Shown here: piece by piece, positions 1 through 14,171 of the stretch
Position numbering within the stretch: the stretch's first letter is position 1
Layout: each line of letters begins with the position of its first letter
Origin: Mycteria americana
Lineage: Eukaryota > Chordata > Aves > Ciconiiformes > Ciconiidae
Assembly (NCBI RefSeq): GCF_035582795.1
Contig: NC_134365.1
Location: 125,837,577-125,901,576 of the forward strand
Direction: 5' to 3'
Length of the DNA: 64,000 nucleotides
Program-made: the position numbers and the translations under genes
Notes under the pieces: generated by a model
Seen by the model: the letters and a program-made list of their open reading frames with translations, nothing else
The model's database searches: none
Told to the model about the DNA's origin: nothing

Positions 1-174
1 TCATGAATTTATTTATATCCCTGGGATGGAATCTCACTGACTCCTATCAGTAGAGTCCAACTATCTGAATAAAATGGAAAGTGGCAATGATCACAGTATA
101 CAGATTGCTGCTTCTTGACATTTGCCTGTCCCGTTTGAGAGAGCTGATGAAGCTTTGGAGGGATCTAGCACTCG

Positions 175-488
175 CCTTCCCAGAGCTACAGGGAGGTCAC
201 TGAGATGAAGGAGATGGGCTCTTCACAGGCATGCATGGCAGGATGGAGAGACACAATGGGCATACGTTGAAACAAGAGAGGCTCAGACTAGACGTAAGAA
301 GGAACTTGTTCCCCATGAGGACAAGCCGGAAGCGCAGCAGGTTGCCCAAGGAGGTTGCGCAGGCTCCGTCATTGGAGGTTTCCACGTCCTGTCTTTCTCA
401 CGCCATGAGCAACATGGGTTGATCTCAGAGCTGATCCTTCTCTGAGGCCCCCAAGGTCCCTTCCAACCTCAGTTATCCTGTGATCCTA
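175..488 (+). mobile_element. Degraded CR1 LINE 3' fragment
   Basis: Resembles the CR1 ORF2 end and tail: a RLDVRRNLFPMRTSRK-like stretch, then RLPKEV, then GGTCCCTTCCAACCTCAGTTATCCTGTGATCCTATGG. The frame is broken by several changes, so it is old. The 5' limit is uncertain. Confidence 0.8.
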
Positions 489-3400
489 TGGGTACTTTAA
501 CACTCACTGTTGGCAACGCATCTCCCACAGATGGGATCAGCCTGACTGGAGCTCTGCCCCCGCAACCTCCCTCTCTGCTTCTATCTCCCCCCCGAGAAAA
601 TAAGTTATCCTCTGGCCAAGGGTACTTGGTGTTGTGTCACCTGTTGCAAGGTTGCTTGTAGGTTCTAGGTGAGCAGTAACTCACCTAGAACATGATATGG
701 AACAAGATGTGAAAGGGGGAAAACATATGGCGGCTAAATTTGAGCCTTGTAACTTCAACACTGCAATTTCCCCCCTTTGGTAAAACACACAAATGTGCTT
801 CTCCTTCTGCGTTATGTGCCACATTGTGGGGCACATTTTGCAGGTCATCTGTGGAGGAAATTCCCTCATGTCAGTGCAGTTGCACTACTGAGTATATAGT
901 GGAACTGCTTTTGCAAAAATAACAGAACTGATTATTGGCAAAAATGCCTTTGATTAGGGACATCACTCATTCACTTCACAGCAGCAATGACAGAGTCTTG
1001 ATGCCATTTAGGAATACATAACATTAATCTCAAATTGACTATGTTTTCACACCTTGTTTTCCTCGACCAGCAGACGATCAAAAAATAAGAATCTGATCCT
1101 AAGAAACTGTATATTTATAAAGTATTTTGCTTCACACAGAGCACATATTTTAATTTACTAATCTGTATGAATTGTGTTCTTGTAAATTACTCAAAACTGT
1201 CCAGTATCTGAGCTGATCATTGTAGCTTAGCTGTGATGGCCACAAAGCACCACAAATTTTTACATTTACAGATCTATGACTATGATGAAGCAGACACAGA
1301 ACACAATTACTATGTTCCTACTTTATTAAAGAAGGCAGCAGTTTCACTCATCTAAACATGTCCTAAATGTATGGGTCTTAGAAAGATGGCCTCTGTCCCC
1401 TCTTTTTCATAAAATAGAAAAAAAATACAGTCCAGGAGAGAATCTTCTGCTGCAAGTCAAAGTCCCTTTTAGGTTGTCTGTCCAGCCAGCACGGATCAGA
1501 AATGGTGCTGCATTTTCTCTGTGCCCATGTAGTGATAGTACATTTACCCAGAGACTGCATCCTTGGTCAGAAAAATAGTCCATCTAGTCCAGAATCTGTA
1601 CTGCCTCCTAAACGAGAAGGGGTCCTCTAAATAATCGTCTATGTGCCCATGACTAAAACCTATACAGCTGTACAGAAGGACTTAGATCACAACTACATAA
1701 GAAGCCTTAATCCTGGCATCTCCTCTCTTTGTAACTGGAATGTTTTTTCACTCTTTTTTTTAAGATCCTGAATTAATATTAATATGCCAATGAAATGTAG
1801 AACATGATGAGTGGTATTTGCAGTATCTCTTTGTGATCTAGAAAAGAGGTGGGGGAGCAACATTTGAAGGTGACACAAAGTTATTTAGGTTAGGCTGAGC
1901 CAATGGAGAGAAATTCCCCAAAGTTTTGTCCAGCCTGAGCATGTGAGCAGTGGGATGATAAAGCTACGTTGGTGCTCGTTAATGCAAAATCACGTCCAGC
2001 GGATGGACTAACCTGAAGCACTCTGCACAGTGCTTCGTCCTAAATCACAAAGTCAGGGAAAGACTGGGACATTCACCTGGAAGCTCAGTGTAAACCAGCA
2101 GTCAAATCACAAACAAGATGCTGGGATACATAAGGAATGGGATGGAGAATGTACTCAAGATTATGACATCACAGTGCCATTTAGGTTTAGTGATTCACCT
2201 GGAATATTGCATTTGGTTCTAGTCAGCCTAACGCTCTACAGAGACCTACTCAGAGGAGCTAATTCAGCTTAAGGAGCTTACTCTCCCTGAGATCCCTCTG
2301 CAGACAAGAGCGAGCTTTGGGCTCTCTCCTAGGAGGCACTTCAAGCATCTCACGGTAGGTTACTGTTCTCCACCATCCGTCAGAATAACCTGGTTTTCTC
2401 CATTAAAACAGAGGCTAATGTTAGCCCTCTATCAAGACACACAGAAATGTAAGGCACGGTTAATGAAAACTGTTAGGGAAGTTGGGAAAAAACAAATTAA
2501 GACTGAGGAAGCTTTTTGATTTACATAGGGAGCAATCAGAAGTTTACAAGCTAAGGAAGTCAACAGCAGGTAGACCTGGCACTTCTCCTGACTTTTTCAT
2601 AAGAAGACAGCAAACCCCATCAGTGACACTGAGGGGCAGGGGATGAGAGAGGAAGGCTGTTCCACTCAATGACGGGACGAAGCTTCATTGCCTCAACAGC
2701 CTTGCAGGATTAAAAAAAACGTCATCCTCTCCACAGCTGATGAGACTACCAACAGTTACGCTAGCAAGGGTTAAAACGCGAGCAGTCTCAGGGCTTGGGT
2801 AGCTGTGCTTCAGATTATGACTTAACTTCTTAATGCAGAAGCTGGATTCTCATATTTGCCCTTCTTCCACCAACGAGCAGTTTATTCACGGGTTACCCAC
2901 TCACACAGCTTCTGCATTTCTCCCTGAGGCGTCTGGCACAGCTACCCCCAGGATCAGCCCTGGTGATCTCCTCAGCCGTTTCCCAGCGAGTATACAGTTG
3001 CTAGCTGTGCAGAAGGAAAAGAGACCACAGGGACAAGCCTGAACGTGCACCTCAGAGCAAACGATGAGCCGGATTGCCGTGAGTGAAAGGCCACCCATTC
3101 CCTCACCTTTCCAGTGGGGTTCCTGCCAGGCCATTGCTGCAGATAGGCATCATAATATCCTGGGTGAAAAACAGTGCTGAAAGAGACTGCACAAACTGAT
3201 TTACAACATCCCACTGACCCTGGGGTGGATCAGCTGTACCGAAGCCATACCTAGCAGAAATCTGTCTAACCTGTCGTTACAAGCACTGGAAGATGAGGAT
3301 GCTCTGCTCAGCAGGGGCGTGATGCTCTCCTTTGCCACCCTTACCACTAGAGCATTTTTCTGGTGTAACTGGATTACTTTTTGTCATGTCTTATCCACTA

Positions 3401-6400
3401 TGGCCGTTAAACATAGATAAAGAATCACAGCTCCAGAGAGATACTTTGAACCTTGGCCTTTCTTACATGCAGCATCCTTCCCCACATTTGGTACTCTCCT
3501 TAAGGCATTGGCCCCAGCATCTGGGATGCAGAAGCACAGGGAGACGCTGTCAGCACTGGGAAGCTTGGCTCCCTCTTATCTGCAAGGCTTTTGGGTTCTC
3601 CTCCTTGGCCACACCTTTTCCTGCCGTTCAGCTCAGAAGCATAAGACCCTCAAAGCTATGCAGCAAACGGCCTCACCGGCCCGCAAGCGCTCCCTGCGTC
3701 CTCCCCTCCTTGCTGTGCATCCTCTTTTTTAAAAGGGCCACAGCTGCCAGAGAGCACACCCACCACTCACGTCTCTCTCCCCCAGCTCCCTTCAGCTCTG
3801 GTGCTCCCTGCATTTTACAGCTATTACAGACCGCAGAGTCTTCAGCGTAGGCAGCTGCATAAGCACTGGTAGTGGGAACCGAGGGGAATCTCACATTTTG
3901 CCTCTGTTTGAAAGCCCCCTCCAAGCGTATTTGTGGTAGGCCTGTCCAGTCCCCCCGTGACCCCCAGCACACGTGCACACACGTGCACACGCAGGCACAC
4001 ACACACGCAACCTTGCGTGTGGCCCACATTGTTTCTCTTGTTCCTACAATGCCTGTTTCCTTGTCATAAAAGGAAATGTGGTGGATTTGGAAAAAAAAGG
4101 CAAATCATATCAAGCTGCATCTCATTTTTAAATTTCATGGAATTATAAATCACCTGATTGGTTGTTTTAGTCTTTCCTCAGGAATTACAGGGATGGCAAT
4201 TATTTCTAATTCCTTGGCTCCACAATTCCCTGCCCCTACTTTTAAGAGAAGCACTATGTTTGTCCTCTTCCACTCTTCTTTAAAAAAGGCACTAAGCTTC
4301 TGAGCTTCTCGGCGTTATCTGCCAATTTTCCTACCCATGGAGTAATTCTTCCCTTGGTTTCCCTTTTTGTTACTATCAAAAATGCCCTTAAAATGCCTTA
4401 TTAGTATAAGCAAAGAATAGGAGAAGTATTTTATTTTGTGCTTTAGATTTTCTGATTTTGTCTCCGTATGCTCATGCTGAGGTTTCTTTTAACATTCATT
4501 TTTAGATATTTGACCTAGTTTCTATGTTCTGTACACTCCCTTCTTGCACTTGAGATCATTGAAGAGCTTGTGATTTCACAGATATCTCTTACTGCATTTT
4601 CTATCCTTTCTACACACTGGGATATTTTGTGATTCTGCTCCTACTGTCTTTTGTTTACTTATTTTTTTATGTAATGAACCATCAGCTCTTTCTGGAGCTC
4701 TGTTCTTCCACAGATTTGATTCCCAGAGGAATTTACCTGCTAATATCCTGTGTTCATTACAGTCTGCTGCCTTCAAGTCCTTTGCCTTCAGGTCTATGTT
4801 ATCCTTCCTTCACTCCCTGAGGCTCACAAATCCTCTAACTCCCTCACCAACATTGTCCTCCACCTTCACACTCCCCAGCTGTTCCTCTCCCATGGTAGGA
4901 ACTGACGCCAGGGTCGCCACCTGGGAAGCTGCTTTCTGTCCTGCTGCATGACAAAATGCCGGTGACGCACTCGCCGAGCAGGCTGTGCCCTAGTTTATCA
5001 CGTTCTTCATAACTATTGGAGTAGTTAAAGACCCCCCCAAACCAATCAGCCCTGGGTTTTTTTAAATGATTTTGCTAGCTGCTCAAGAAAGAGTGTCATC
5101 TGTCTGAGTTTCTTAGTTAGGGGAAAGAAGACGACTGTAATGGACGTGACTTTTTACCGTATTATTTCCTACTACTATTTAGAGATCAGATCTATCGCGT
5201 TCTACACTCTTTGTCTGAGAAGAAATGTATGTATCTGCTTTTCCCTCGCCAGTTCATATTTCTCCAGTTCACTGCTTTCCATTTTTTCCTCATGTACGCC
5301 GTCTCATGTAGACTCTGCAGAGCATACTAGTGGGAGGGGAGGGCAGAGCTCTGGCAGTCGCTGAACCTTCCCTGCTTGAGCGTTGCACAGGGAAGCGCCT
5401 CTTCACAGGCAAGACCTCTAAGGGAGATTACTTCACCCTTCCAAAAAGTCACATAAATTAGGCAGTAAGATTTTGCCCAAACCAGCAGCCATGATTTGGC
5501 TATGAGGACCACTTTATTCCCCATTTCTTTAATAGGCAGCTTTTCTTCTTGAACCTAGACAGTTTAAAAGTTGGTGCCGAGACCACGCTGGATCACTCTG
5601 TTTCGTCTGATTTGGTCTTGTCACCTTCATCGTGAACTGACCCTACAATCTGAAACAGAAACATCATAGCTACATTAAATACCAATAAAATGACGTGCAA
5701 ATACAAAGATTAACTCATTCTAACTTGACTTTTTGCTGCATGATCCTGTCCTCCTCATCCACATAAAAATTATTCAGCCGCAAAAGGCCCTTGAGCATAA
5801 CATGACATTTACGGCATCTCTGAGTATTTCTTGTTTATTTCTCATAAATTTCCTTTGGTAATAACTTAGTCACTCAGCAACACTCTACAATATACACATA
5901 CATTACATGATTATCTCATATTTTATACAACACATGTTAAAGTAATTAATTTTCCCAGGCAAATGTCATACCATTTAGTTCATCGTTAGGAGCCAAATAT
6001 TTGTGCAACCGTTTGTTACAAATATATGCATAACCACAGAACACTTCAGCTCCGTGGTATTTATTAAGTGTAATTTAAAGGGACACTGTCGAGGCTGTTA
6101 CAGTCTCAACTTGCACACTAGTTTTTGTTCCACTTGAAATTCCCTTAAGGATTCAACCTCAACTCATTTATGTAATTGTTAACTATCCTTGCTAGAGCAT
6201 TTAGCACACAAAAATAAATATGGTCTCACTGTGGTGTGGAACGTGTTAGCGACCAGCTAATGTCGTGCCCTAGCATGACAGAAGGGTTTCATCTCTCATT
6301 TCAACCTTCTTTATCCTTTTCATTGACAAGGTCTGGAGTTTGCCCCATCTTTAAGGTAGAACCATAGCAAATAAGAATAGGTACCTCCTTCATAAAAAGA

Positions 6401-9400
6401 ACTGAGTTCAATCACAAGTTCAAACTGAACTTCAAGTTAAGACATTTCTTTCTGTGCTAACACAGGTTAACAACAGACAAAACCCCATCAGGACAGCAGC
6501 TCTAATTTCAACACATGGAAGACAAGTTAGCCATGCAGCATCAAGACCGGTTGCCTTGAAAAACGCATTTTAAGGGCATGAAACCACTTCTGATAGATAG
6601 TGAAGTCTGCTTCTCCCATCCCTTGAATTAGGTCTTACCCATACTCCTCACACACTGATACGAAAGCCCTTCAAAGTACATTTAGAGAGAGGAAGAGCAG
6701 CAGCGGAGCTGTGCAGTAAGAAATTGTGCTCAGAGACTCAACAGGCTGAACCGGACGGCTCTGTTCAAGCTAACAGCCCAATAAATCCTGTTCCCCGCAG
6801 ACCACTTATTCTTCAGCACGTTCAATCAACGGGTTTGGAAAGGGGGACCCGACACTTTTCTCACTTATTTTGGCCTTCAATGAGAAAAGCAGCAGTGAAG
6901 AAAAGAAGCAGAACCAAAAGCGGTACAAGTGGGAATGAGAAGGGGTAGGAGGAAGCACAAACCCAAGAAAGCAGAAAGACAGGAGAAAGAAATATTGAGA
7001 AGACACAGCAGAGCAACAGCAGAGATGAGAGTGACTGGAACAGTGCAGCACCTTGGTGAGACTTCTTTTAGGTTATTGTGAACAGCTACCTTTGTTCAAG
7101 GAAGACGCACTCACACTGGAACAGGCAGAGAGAAAAGCAGACCTGGGTGTTCAGAAGAAAGACAAACTATCACACAAGCGGGGTGCCAAAAAGTCTGGTT
7201 CGCTAAACTCGGCGAACAGCTGAAAGGAGATGCGATTGCTATCTGCCATTACGTAAGGAGCAGGCACTGAACGGCAAGAGAGACACATTATTCAAAGGAC
7301 AATGCCAAAACAAGGATGAAAAGGATGTTTCCCGTGGTTGCCTTTAGGCTGGAAGTCAGAATAAAGTCCTAATTAGCAAAGGGATTAGGTTTGGGGTAAA
7401 CCTCAATTCCTAACTTATTCATAATTGACTGATTTCAGTCAGTTTTGAGAAGCTAGTATTGACCAAGACTTTTGATCCATACAGATGACCTCACTATCAT
7501 TAAGACAGAGCTTAATTAATTTAAGAAACAATTTCTGGTGCGGTGCCTGCAATTGCCAATGTCTTGGTCTCTGTGTCGGAGGGGATTACCGCCACTCCCG
7601 TTCTGTTATTATTCTGGCAGACTTCACCAGTTTTGAGACCACTGCTTGGAAACCCAAAATGTACTTGCTCCTTTGATATCTTACACTGCCTTAATTTTTT
7701 CTATGGACAATGCGCTATCATATTTGAAGCAGAATGGATGAGTTCTCAAAGCAGCTTTGATCTATCCTAGATCCTCAAAGCAGCCGGCAAGGATAGCTTG
7801 AAAGCTTTTTATTTTAAATAAGTGGCATTTCCTCCCCTCTCATTTTAATTGAAATAGATGCTGAATGCAGGGCAAATTGTATTGTAAGCTTGATTGCAGA
7901 AAGCAAGTATACTTCTAAACCAGCCTTGATCAACAGCAGTTTCTGGTAATTGACTGTAATCTATCTATCTATTTATTGCCATGGGAATTTTAAAAATTGT
8001 TGGGTTTTTTTGTTGTTGTTTTATCCATCAGCTGAAAAGATTAAGCTGGAACATGCAGGATGGGAGGAGAGGGAGGAATTGATCAGTCATGCAGCCTCAA
8101 CTGATGGCGTATCCTCAAGGCAACTTGCAAGACTTGGAGAAATGCCGACAGAATTTTCCTAGGCAGAAGGAAGCAGACTGGTAAATCTGGCTGAACAGAG
8201 CCAGGGCTGGGGCTTTTGAGTGTCTTGCAGTGCCTCGTTGGCTGGATGGGAGAGCTTTGACAATGGGCGCGGAGATTCAGGCTACAGGCAAGTTACACCA
8301 CTGGTGGAAAGGAGGAAAGATGTGTATTGACACTTCTGCTGAGCTAAACCCCTCGTTTTTGTCAGCAAGGCAGTGTGAGAGCAAAAAGAGGAAAGTCAGG
8401 AAATGTTCGCCACGTGGATGGGTTCAGTCCCATTGACATCCCAAACAGGTCAGGAGTAAAGGAAGGAAAACCAAATACAGCCAGAAGGGAAACAGCTGCC
8501 TCCCTTCTTTATTGTGGCCATGAGTGCGACCCACCGTTCTGCAGTGTCTGACACTGTCATCAGGTGTCTGGATGCTGCAGTTGAGGCGATAGTGGCATTT
8601 CCCTGACTTTCATGGGGCTGTCTGGGGGCGGCTGCCCTTTTAGGCTGCTCCTGTTAGAGTCACCGTGGCCCCCTGCCACGGGGGCTTCATGTTCCCAGGT
8701 GATTTGTCTTCACTCTGAAATAGGCGTTTTCTGGAGGGAGGAACGCGTGCTTCGCTCTTTGCGCAGGTGACGACATAACTTGGAGGCTTCGACTGCATTT
8801 TGACGAAGGTTATGTTGCTGCCGAGTGCTGTATTCGTACTTTCCTCCTGTCAGTTTGTTAGGTGCGTTACTTATCATGGGTTTTTCCTACTCTTCCCAGC
8901 AACTACTGCACGCTGTATTAAACGCGTGTCTATGGTTTAATTGCAAAAAATCTGCATTCCTCTTCTGAATTAAATTAGAGGCTTTTCTGTCAGGTTCATT
9001 TTACTAGCGTGGCTGCATCTCAAATCAGCCCACGTAAGGAGGGTGAAGAGGAACCGAACAGCTACTCCGTACTGCAGATCTCACTGAATATATGCAGCGG
9101 GGGCAACTCAAAGGTATCTACTAGGCCCAGAATATTTCTTTTTCGTGTACTTTCAGAAGTGTGGGTGACTTAGGAAAGCGGCCCCTCACATTCTCCCTGA
9201 CTTCAATGACAGGGAAGTCAGGCTGATTGCAAACATGCCTGAAAAGCTCACACTTTATGTAAAAGAGCTGGGTATCACATGAGTAGGAACTTCAAAATGC
9301 TTTACACAGGCATGGCAAAGTGAAACACGCCCACCGAGCTTGTCCTGTGAGACAGCAAACTTCTTCCATCAAGTTTCCAGAGGCTGATGAATTTGTGAGA

Positions 9401-10027
9401 TGGTGTGATGGGGTGGGGACAGAAGGGGAGGAAAACCAGGCTACGGCACGGCCTCTAGCACACAGGCTGCACCAGGGAGGTAGCACCAACGGGGGTACTA
9501 CAGCTCCCACCTTCTCCCTGCCCGACGCCTCGCGTCCCCAGAGGGCATGGCACATCTGAGCGAGGTGACTCACGTGCAAACGTGCCTTATTAGGACATGC
9601 TGAATCGGAGCAATTAGCCGTGGAAAGGTCATTCCCGCTAAGGAAACCTTCCAGTGGGACCAGGCTGGATGTAACTGCTTTTCTGTTCTCCCATCCCCTG
9701 CAGCATCACCAGGAGAAAAAGGTTACGGGCCATGAGCTGTGGAAATTCATGTTTAATACCTTGCCTTCTTGGGGCAGCGGGCACCTGCAGCAATAATGTG
9801 CCAAGTGCCCGTGTGGTACACAGCCAGCACAGGCCTGTGGCTGCAAAAATCCCCGATTTTCCCTGTGTGGGTTGTCTGGAGCACTCCACAGCTGCAGCCA
9901 AAAATTATGGTTGAGCATTGTTTTCTGGCCACTGAAGAAGTATCTTCATATGCTACATGTTCATTGACTGGTGAAAACAAAATTAATGAGGTAATAAAAG
10001 TCATGGGAAAACATGAGTGTTCATTTT
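489..10027. other. Intergenic DNA without recognised genes
   Basis: No exon of a known gene was recognised on either strand. Open frames are short, lack familiar domains and are consistent with chance. Contains a small CA/GT-rich patch at about 3968-4015 and a GATA/TATC run near 7961. A short stretch near 1575-1610 (CCATCTAGTCCAGAATCTGTACTG) resembles ancient amniote repeats, but I cannot classify it. The neighbour 5' of EFHC2 in mammals, FUNDC1, was looked for and not found. Confidence 0.6.
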
Positions 10028-10532
10028 TGTGTTCAGTTTTGAGCCTCTCAGTACAAGAACGACATGGAGGTGCTGGAGCGTGTCCAGAGAAGGGCAACGA
10101 AGCTGGTGAAGGGTCTGGAGAGCAAGTCTGATGAGGAGCGGCTGAGGGAACTGGGGTTGTCTAGCCTGGAGAAAAGGAGGCTGAGGGGAGACCTTATCGC
10201 TCTCTACAACTACCTGAAAGGAGGCTGTAGAGAGGTGGGGGTCGGTCTCTTCTCCCAGGTAACTAGCGATAGGACGAGAGGAAATGGCCTCGAGTTGCAC
10301 CAGGGGAGGTTTAGACTGGATATTAGGAAAAATTTCTTTACTGAAAGGGTGGCCAAGCACTGGAACAGGCTGCCCAGAGAGGTGATGGAGTCACTATCCC
10401 TGGAGGAGTTCAAAAAACGTGTAGATGTGGCACTTCAGGACATGGTTTAGTAGGCATGGAGATGTTGGTTTGACGGTTGGACTAGATGATCCTAGAGGTC
10501 TTGTCCAACCTTAATGATTGTATGATTCTATG
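10028..10532 (+). mobile_element. CR1 LINE 3' end, 5'-truncated
   Basis: Aligns with the last part of the intron-1 CR1 from its GTGTTCAGTTTTG stretch to the end. An open frame at 10064-10450 encodes the CR1 ORF2 C-terminus ([48 protein letters not shown]) and stops at its normal position. It ends with GTATGATTCTATGG. A TGA lies in frame just after the 5' junction. It carries more differences from the two long copies than they carry from each other, so it is an older or different-subfamily insertion. Confidence 0.95.
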
Positions 10533-13500
10533 GTAATGAATTGATATTTCTAAGGATCGTTCATTGATGGTATCAGTTGACCCACACTGCACCGCAATGA
10601 ACAGCCACGTCAGGATTTGCCCTTTTCCCCCCTACGCTAGCTAGCTCCAGGTAGGGCTGTAGCTCTCTCTGTGTGCGTATGTGTGTTTGATTCCTCTAAT
10701 CCTATCCCCTGTGTGATTTCTGCAATGACTGTTACAGCATTTGATATTTTTCTAAGACAGGCCTAAGGAAGAAGGTATTAATAGGTAATAATTTTCCATT
10801 CTTAATTTCTGGTGCCTAATTAAGTGTACGTCAGAGTTCAACTTATGTTCAAGTTTGAGTGTGCTTGCATGATGATCCACATAGGGCCATAATTCACTTT
10901 AAACTAGGCAGCCTGGGAACAATCTAATTTTGGACAGCTCAGCCTTAACATGGCCTGTAAAACCAGTCCCAGAAAGAGCATGAAGTAACACGTATGACAG
11001 AAGCAGAGACGTGTCTTCACAGTGAAGTGACACTAAATTATGCTGATTTTAGTCAAATTTTCCTGGTCTCCTCTTCTTCCCAAACCTTCCTAAACTGACA
11101 CAACTTGTGACTTGACACAAATGGACTAACAAGAGTGTGGAGCCAACAGCATTTGGTCAGAGTAAAAACCAGTATTTTTTTTTAAATTAAGCCTTTTCTG
11201 GAAAGCTTTGGGTTGCTCAGAAGTTTACAATTTGAATACCCTTACTGATTTCAAGTTTGCTAGTAAAACTCAATCCCAATACAAACAGACTAGAATCTCT
11301 GTCTTTTATCACAAAAACAGTATTTTCCATGTTTTCCCCAGCTTTAGCTTCCCTCCTGCTTTCTTCCTCCTTTGAACTGTACAACTAATGCAGTCTTACG
11401 TACATTCACCACTATTATCCGTAGAGTACTGTCAGAATATACAGTTAATTTACTACAGCCAACTGCTTGCCTTTGTTGTCATTAACAATCTTCATTTAAT
11501 AAAAAGCTTTTATCAAAAATGGTTTTCCTGTAGTACTTTCATTTTTCCCAGAAAAGGCATTAAAATTAATTTGTTTTCACTTGGTCTGTATTCTTGAGTG
11601 AATATAGCAGGGAACAAAAAAGATAAACATGTGAGAGAAACCCCAAAGAGAAGGTAATGTAGAAAGGAACAATTCTGTTCTAAAGCAGAATATGCTCTTT
11701 TTTTTTTTTTTTCCACTTTCAAAAGCAAAAAAATTGAAGACTGGTAGAAAACATCACATTGCAACTGTGCTTTTGGTGTACAAGGAAGACATTCCCCTTC
11801 TCCACAGCTCCCTGTGGCTTCTTTACTGGGTGAGCCAGAAAGTAATCCTACGCAGAAAGACTTGACCTGAAGGTTAGGGACAATTCATGGGATTTTCTGC
11901 TGGAAATGCACTGAACTCTCTACTAATGCCATGCACTTCACTAACCTTCCTGAAGAAGTGCTGCTGTTTCCCTTGCATGTTTTTCACATACAGCCTCTGC
12001 CTGTACTGCCTGAAACCTTGTAGCAACAGTTTATGATTGATATGAGAAGAGTATTAAGACATTTCAACCACCCTGCTATGTAATGAGCTACAAAAGCTAA
12101 ACAGGAGATACCAGTTCTGGAGGATAAATGAAGTGAAAAGAGACACCAACTCTTCACTATTGTGTTTTGACGATGGTTACTACCCCAAATGAGAAGTTGT
12201 GCCATTAGTTGCAAGGAGCCTATGGGGATTCCGCACGAAGCCACAGCTAGGCTGGTTCACTAATCTCAGAGAGACACATTGGCACATACGTGTTACAAAA
12301 TGCATTGGATCCACGTTCTGAAGATCTTCCCTCCCTAATGACAGCTGCCACAACTGAAAGGTATGTTTTATGAGTGTGCCAGCTGCTCCCGTGCAATGTT
12401 TGTCAGGTACATAGACATATGGAAAGGATACCGGGGGATCACATGAACGTGCAAAGAACAATAGGCGATGCTGAAGAGCTTCACTGCTGAAGTACGGCAG
12501 TGCTGCGTGCCCTGCAATGACCCCTTCTGAATTTGCACAGCTTGCTTTCCTTCCTTCCTTCTCCTTTCCTTCCCTTCCCCATTTCAAACTTTTGGCCAAA
12601 AACAAAAAACGAAAGAACTTTCACTGAAATTACAGTTTTTGTAATCAGAACATTTTGGCCAAATACAAACTCAGATTAGCGAATGCTGCACAAGCGCTCC
12701 ATGGGAGCTGTACGGGGAGTGCCTCCTAGACTCGCTCAGACTGAACACATCGCCCATGCTGTTCCACGAGCCTCTGTTTTAGGGAGGAGAGATGATATGT
12801 TATGGGAATTTCACAGTCTGATGCATCATAGAGTATGAAGTATGGCAGGGGAGATCCATTCCATCTATGAGAATAAGGACATTAAGCAACTGAAGTACAG
12901 CTCCTCTGAGACAGCATGCTGGCATATCAGAATTGAAATATTTGGGCTTCAGCTAACTATTTTATCCATAAACTCATTTTTCTGTAAAGAGCAGTGCTAA
13001 TTAAAAAAATATATTCATGAACAGCTTAATGTAAAATGGAGGAACATAACGTAGCATGGTTGCTGTTCTCTGGAATAGGCTTTGGAGGCGGTCTAGAATG
13101 CATCCTCCCTTATTAACAAGGAAAATGTTACTTCCATTAAAGAAAGAAACAACCCTTCCCCCTCAAGTCATCCGTGAGAAACTCTCAGTGTTATTTTCTG
13201 TTTGAAATTTAAATTTGAGCGTAATACCACCCACTGTATGAAATGAATGTGATTAAAATGACGGTTCCTTTTATTTTCAATTAAAATACATTTCAAATGT
13301 TTACCTTTCCGCACTAAATGCAAATGCAGGTGCATAATACAGCACTGGGAAACTCTGCAGAAAGTGGAAACCCACTGACCTAGTTTCACCATCCCAGAGG
13401 ACTAAAATGCAAAAAAAAACCAAACAAAAAGATGTAAAAGCATCCCACCCCCCACTCCCCCAAGCTCACCAGGGCCCCAAAGTAAAACGTGCTGTATAAA

Positions 13501-13779
13501 AGTCACAAACCGAAAAACATTAAAAATTAAACCGTGCAGAAAACGGCAAATGCGGTGGGACTCGCCTGCTCCTGTCCATGACCGCGGCTCCAGATTAATT
13601 TGGGGGGGAACCACGTTCAGCCAGCCGCCACTGCACCCCAGCAGGTGGGACAGAGGGAGGGAGGGACGGGGACTACACGAAGCTTTGGGCCTGAGGTAAA
13701 TTTTGCGAGATTTGTGAAGAAGACGGCAACGAATTCCGAAAAATTGAATAAATGGATTCGGATTGAGTTCTACCTCGGC
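10533..13779. other. Intergenic DNA upstream of EFHC2
   Basis: AT-rich, with no recognised exon or transposon. Holds a T-run at about 11697-11713 and a CTTCC-rich pyrimidine tract at about 12541-12582. Distal regulatory elements of EFHC2 could lie here, but none can be singled out. Confidence 0.55.
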
Positions 13780-14067
13780 CCCAAAGGCCGCAAACCCTGA
13801 CTCGCCCCCCCGCTTCTGGGCCCGCACCGCCACACCTCCCGCACTCCCGCGGGGCCGGGGCTCCTGAGGACGAAGGCCACGGCCTCCTTCCCTCCGGTAC
13901 CGCCTGGGCGGGCTATAACACCGGGGGAACCGGCGGCGGGGCCGCAGGGAGCGGGAACGGGTTGGGCCCGCGGCGATGCCCGGCAGCCCCTGACCCGGCG
14001 GCTGCGCGGCCCCACCGGCCCCCGCCTGCAGCCGCGGGGCGGGGCCGAGGCCGGGAGCGCCCCCTTC

Positions 14068-14078
14068 GCCCCGCCCCC
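14068..14078 (+). promoter_or_regulatory. GC box (Sp/KLF-type) in EFHC2 promoter
   Basis: CGCCCCGCCCC-type run directly upstream of the CRE and about 95 bp upstream of the start codon. Typical of CpG-island promoters without a TATA box. Confidence 0.6.
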
Positions 14079-14079
14079 G

Positions 14080-14087
14080 TGACGTCA
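14080..14087. promoter_or_regulatory. cAMP response element (CRE)
   Basis: Perfect palindromic TGACGTCA, 85 bp upstream of the EFHC2 ATG and 7 bp before the X-box-like motif. This full site binds CREB/ATF/CREM proteins. CREM would fit male germ-cell expression of an axonemal gene (inference). Confidence 0.7.
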
Positions 14088-14094
14088 CCGGCCG

Positions 14095-14107
14095 GTCTCC
14101 AGGCAAC
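14095..14107 (+). promoter_or_regulatory. RFX X-box-like motif
   Basis: GTCTCC-A-GGCAAC, two imperfect inverted RFX half-sites with an exact GGCAAC half, 65 bp upstream of the start codon. RFX factors drive ciliary genes through such sites. The left half deviates from GTNRCC at one position. Confidence 0.65.
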
Positions 14108-14171
14108 GGCGCCCCCAGCGGCGCGGGCCGGGCGGGGAGCGGCGCGGGGCTGCCGGCGGGCCGGGGCGGTC

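Noticed and set aside
3332..3850. 172-codon + frame in intergenic DNA
   Set aside because: Composition is irregular, no domain is visible and there is no homologue I recognise.
1..13000. Searched for FUNDC1, the mammalian neighbour upstream of EFHC2
   Set aside because: No exon resembling its conserved transmembrane C-terminus was found on either strand.
13402..14106. 234-codon frame on the - strand overlapping the CpG island
   Set aside because: Low-complexity Arg/Gly/Pro-rich translation driven by GC content, followed by AT-rich nonsense. No known domain.
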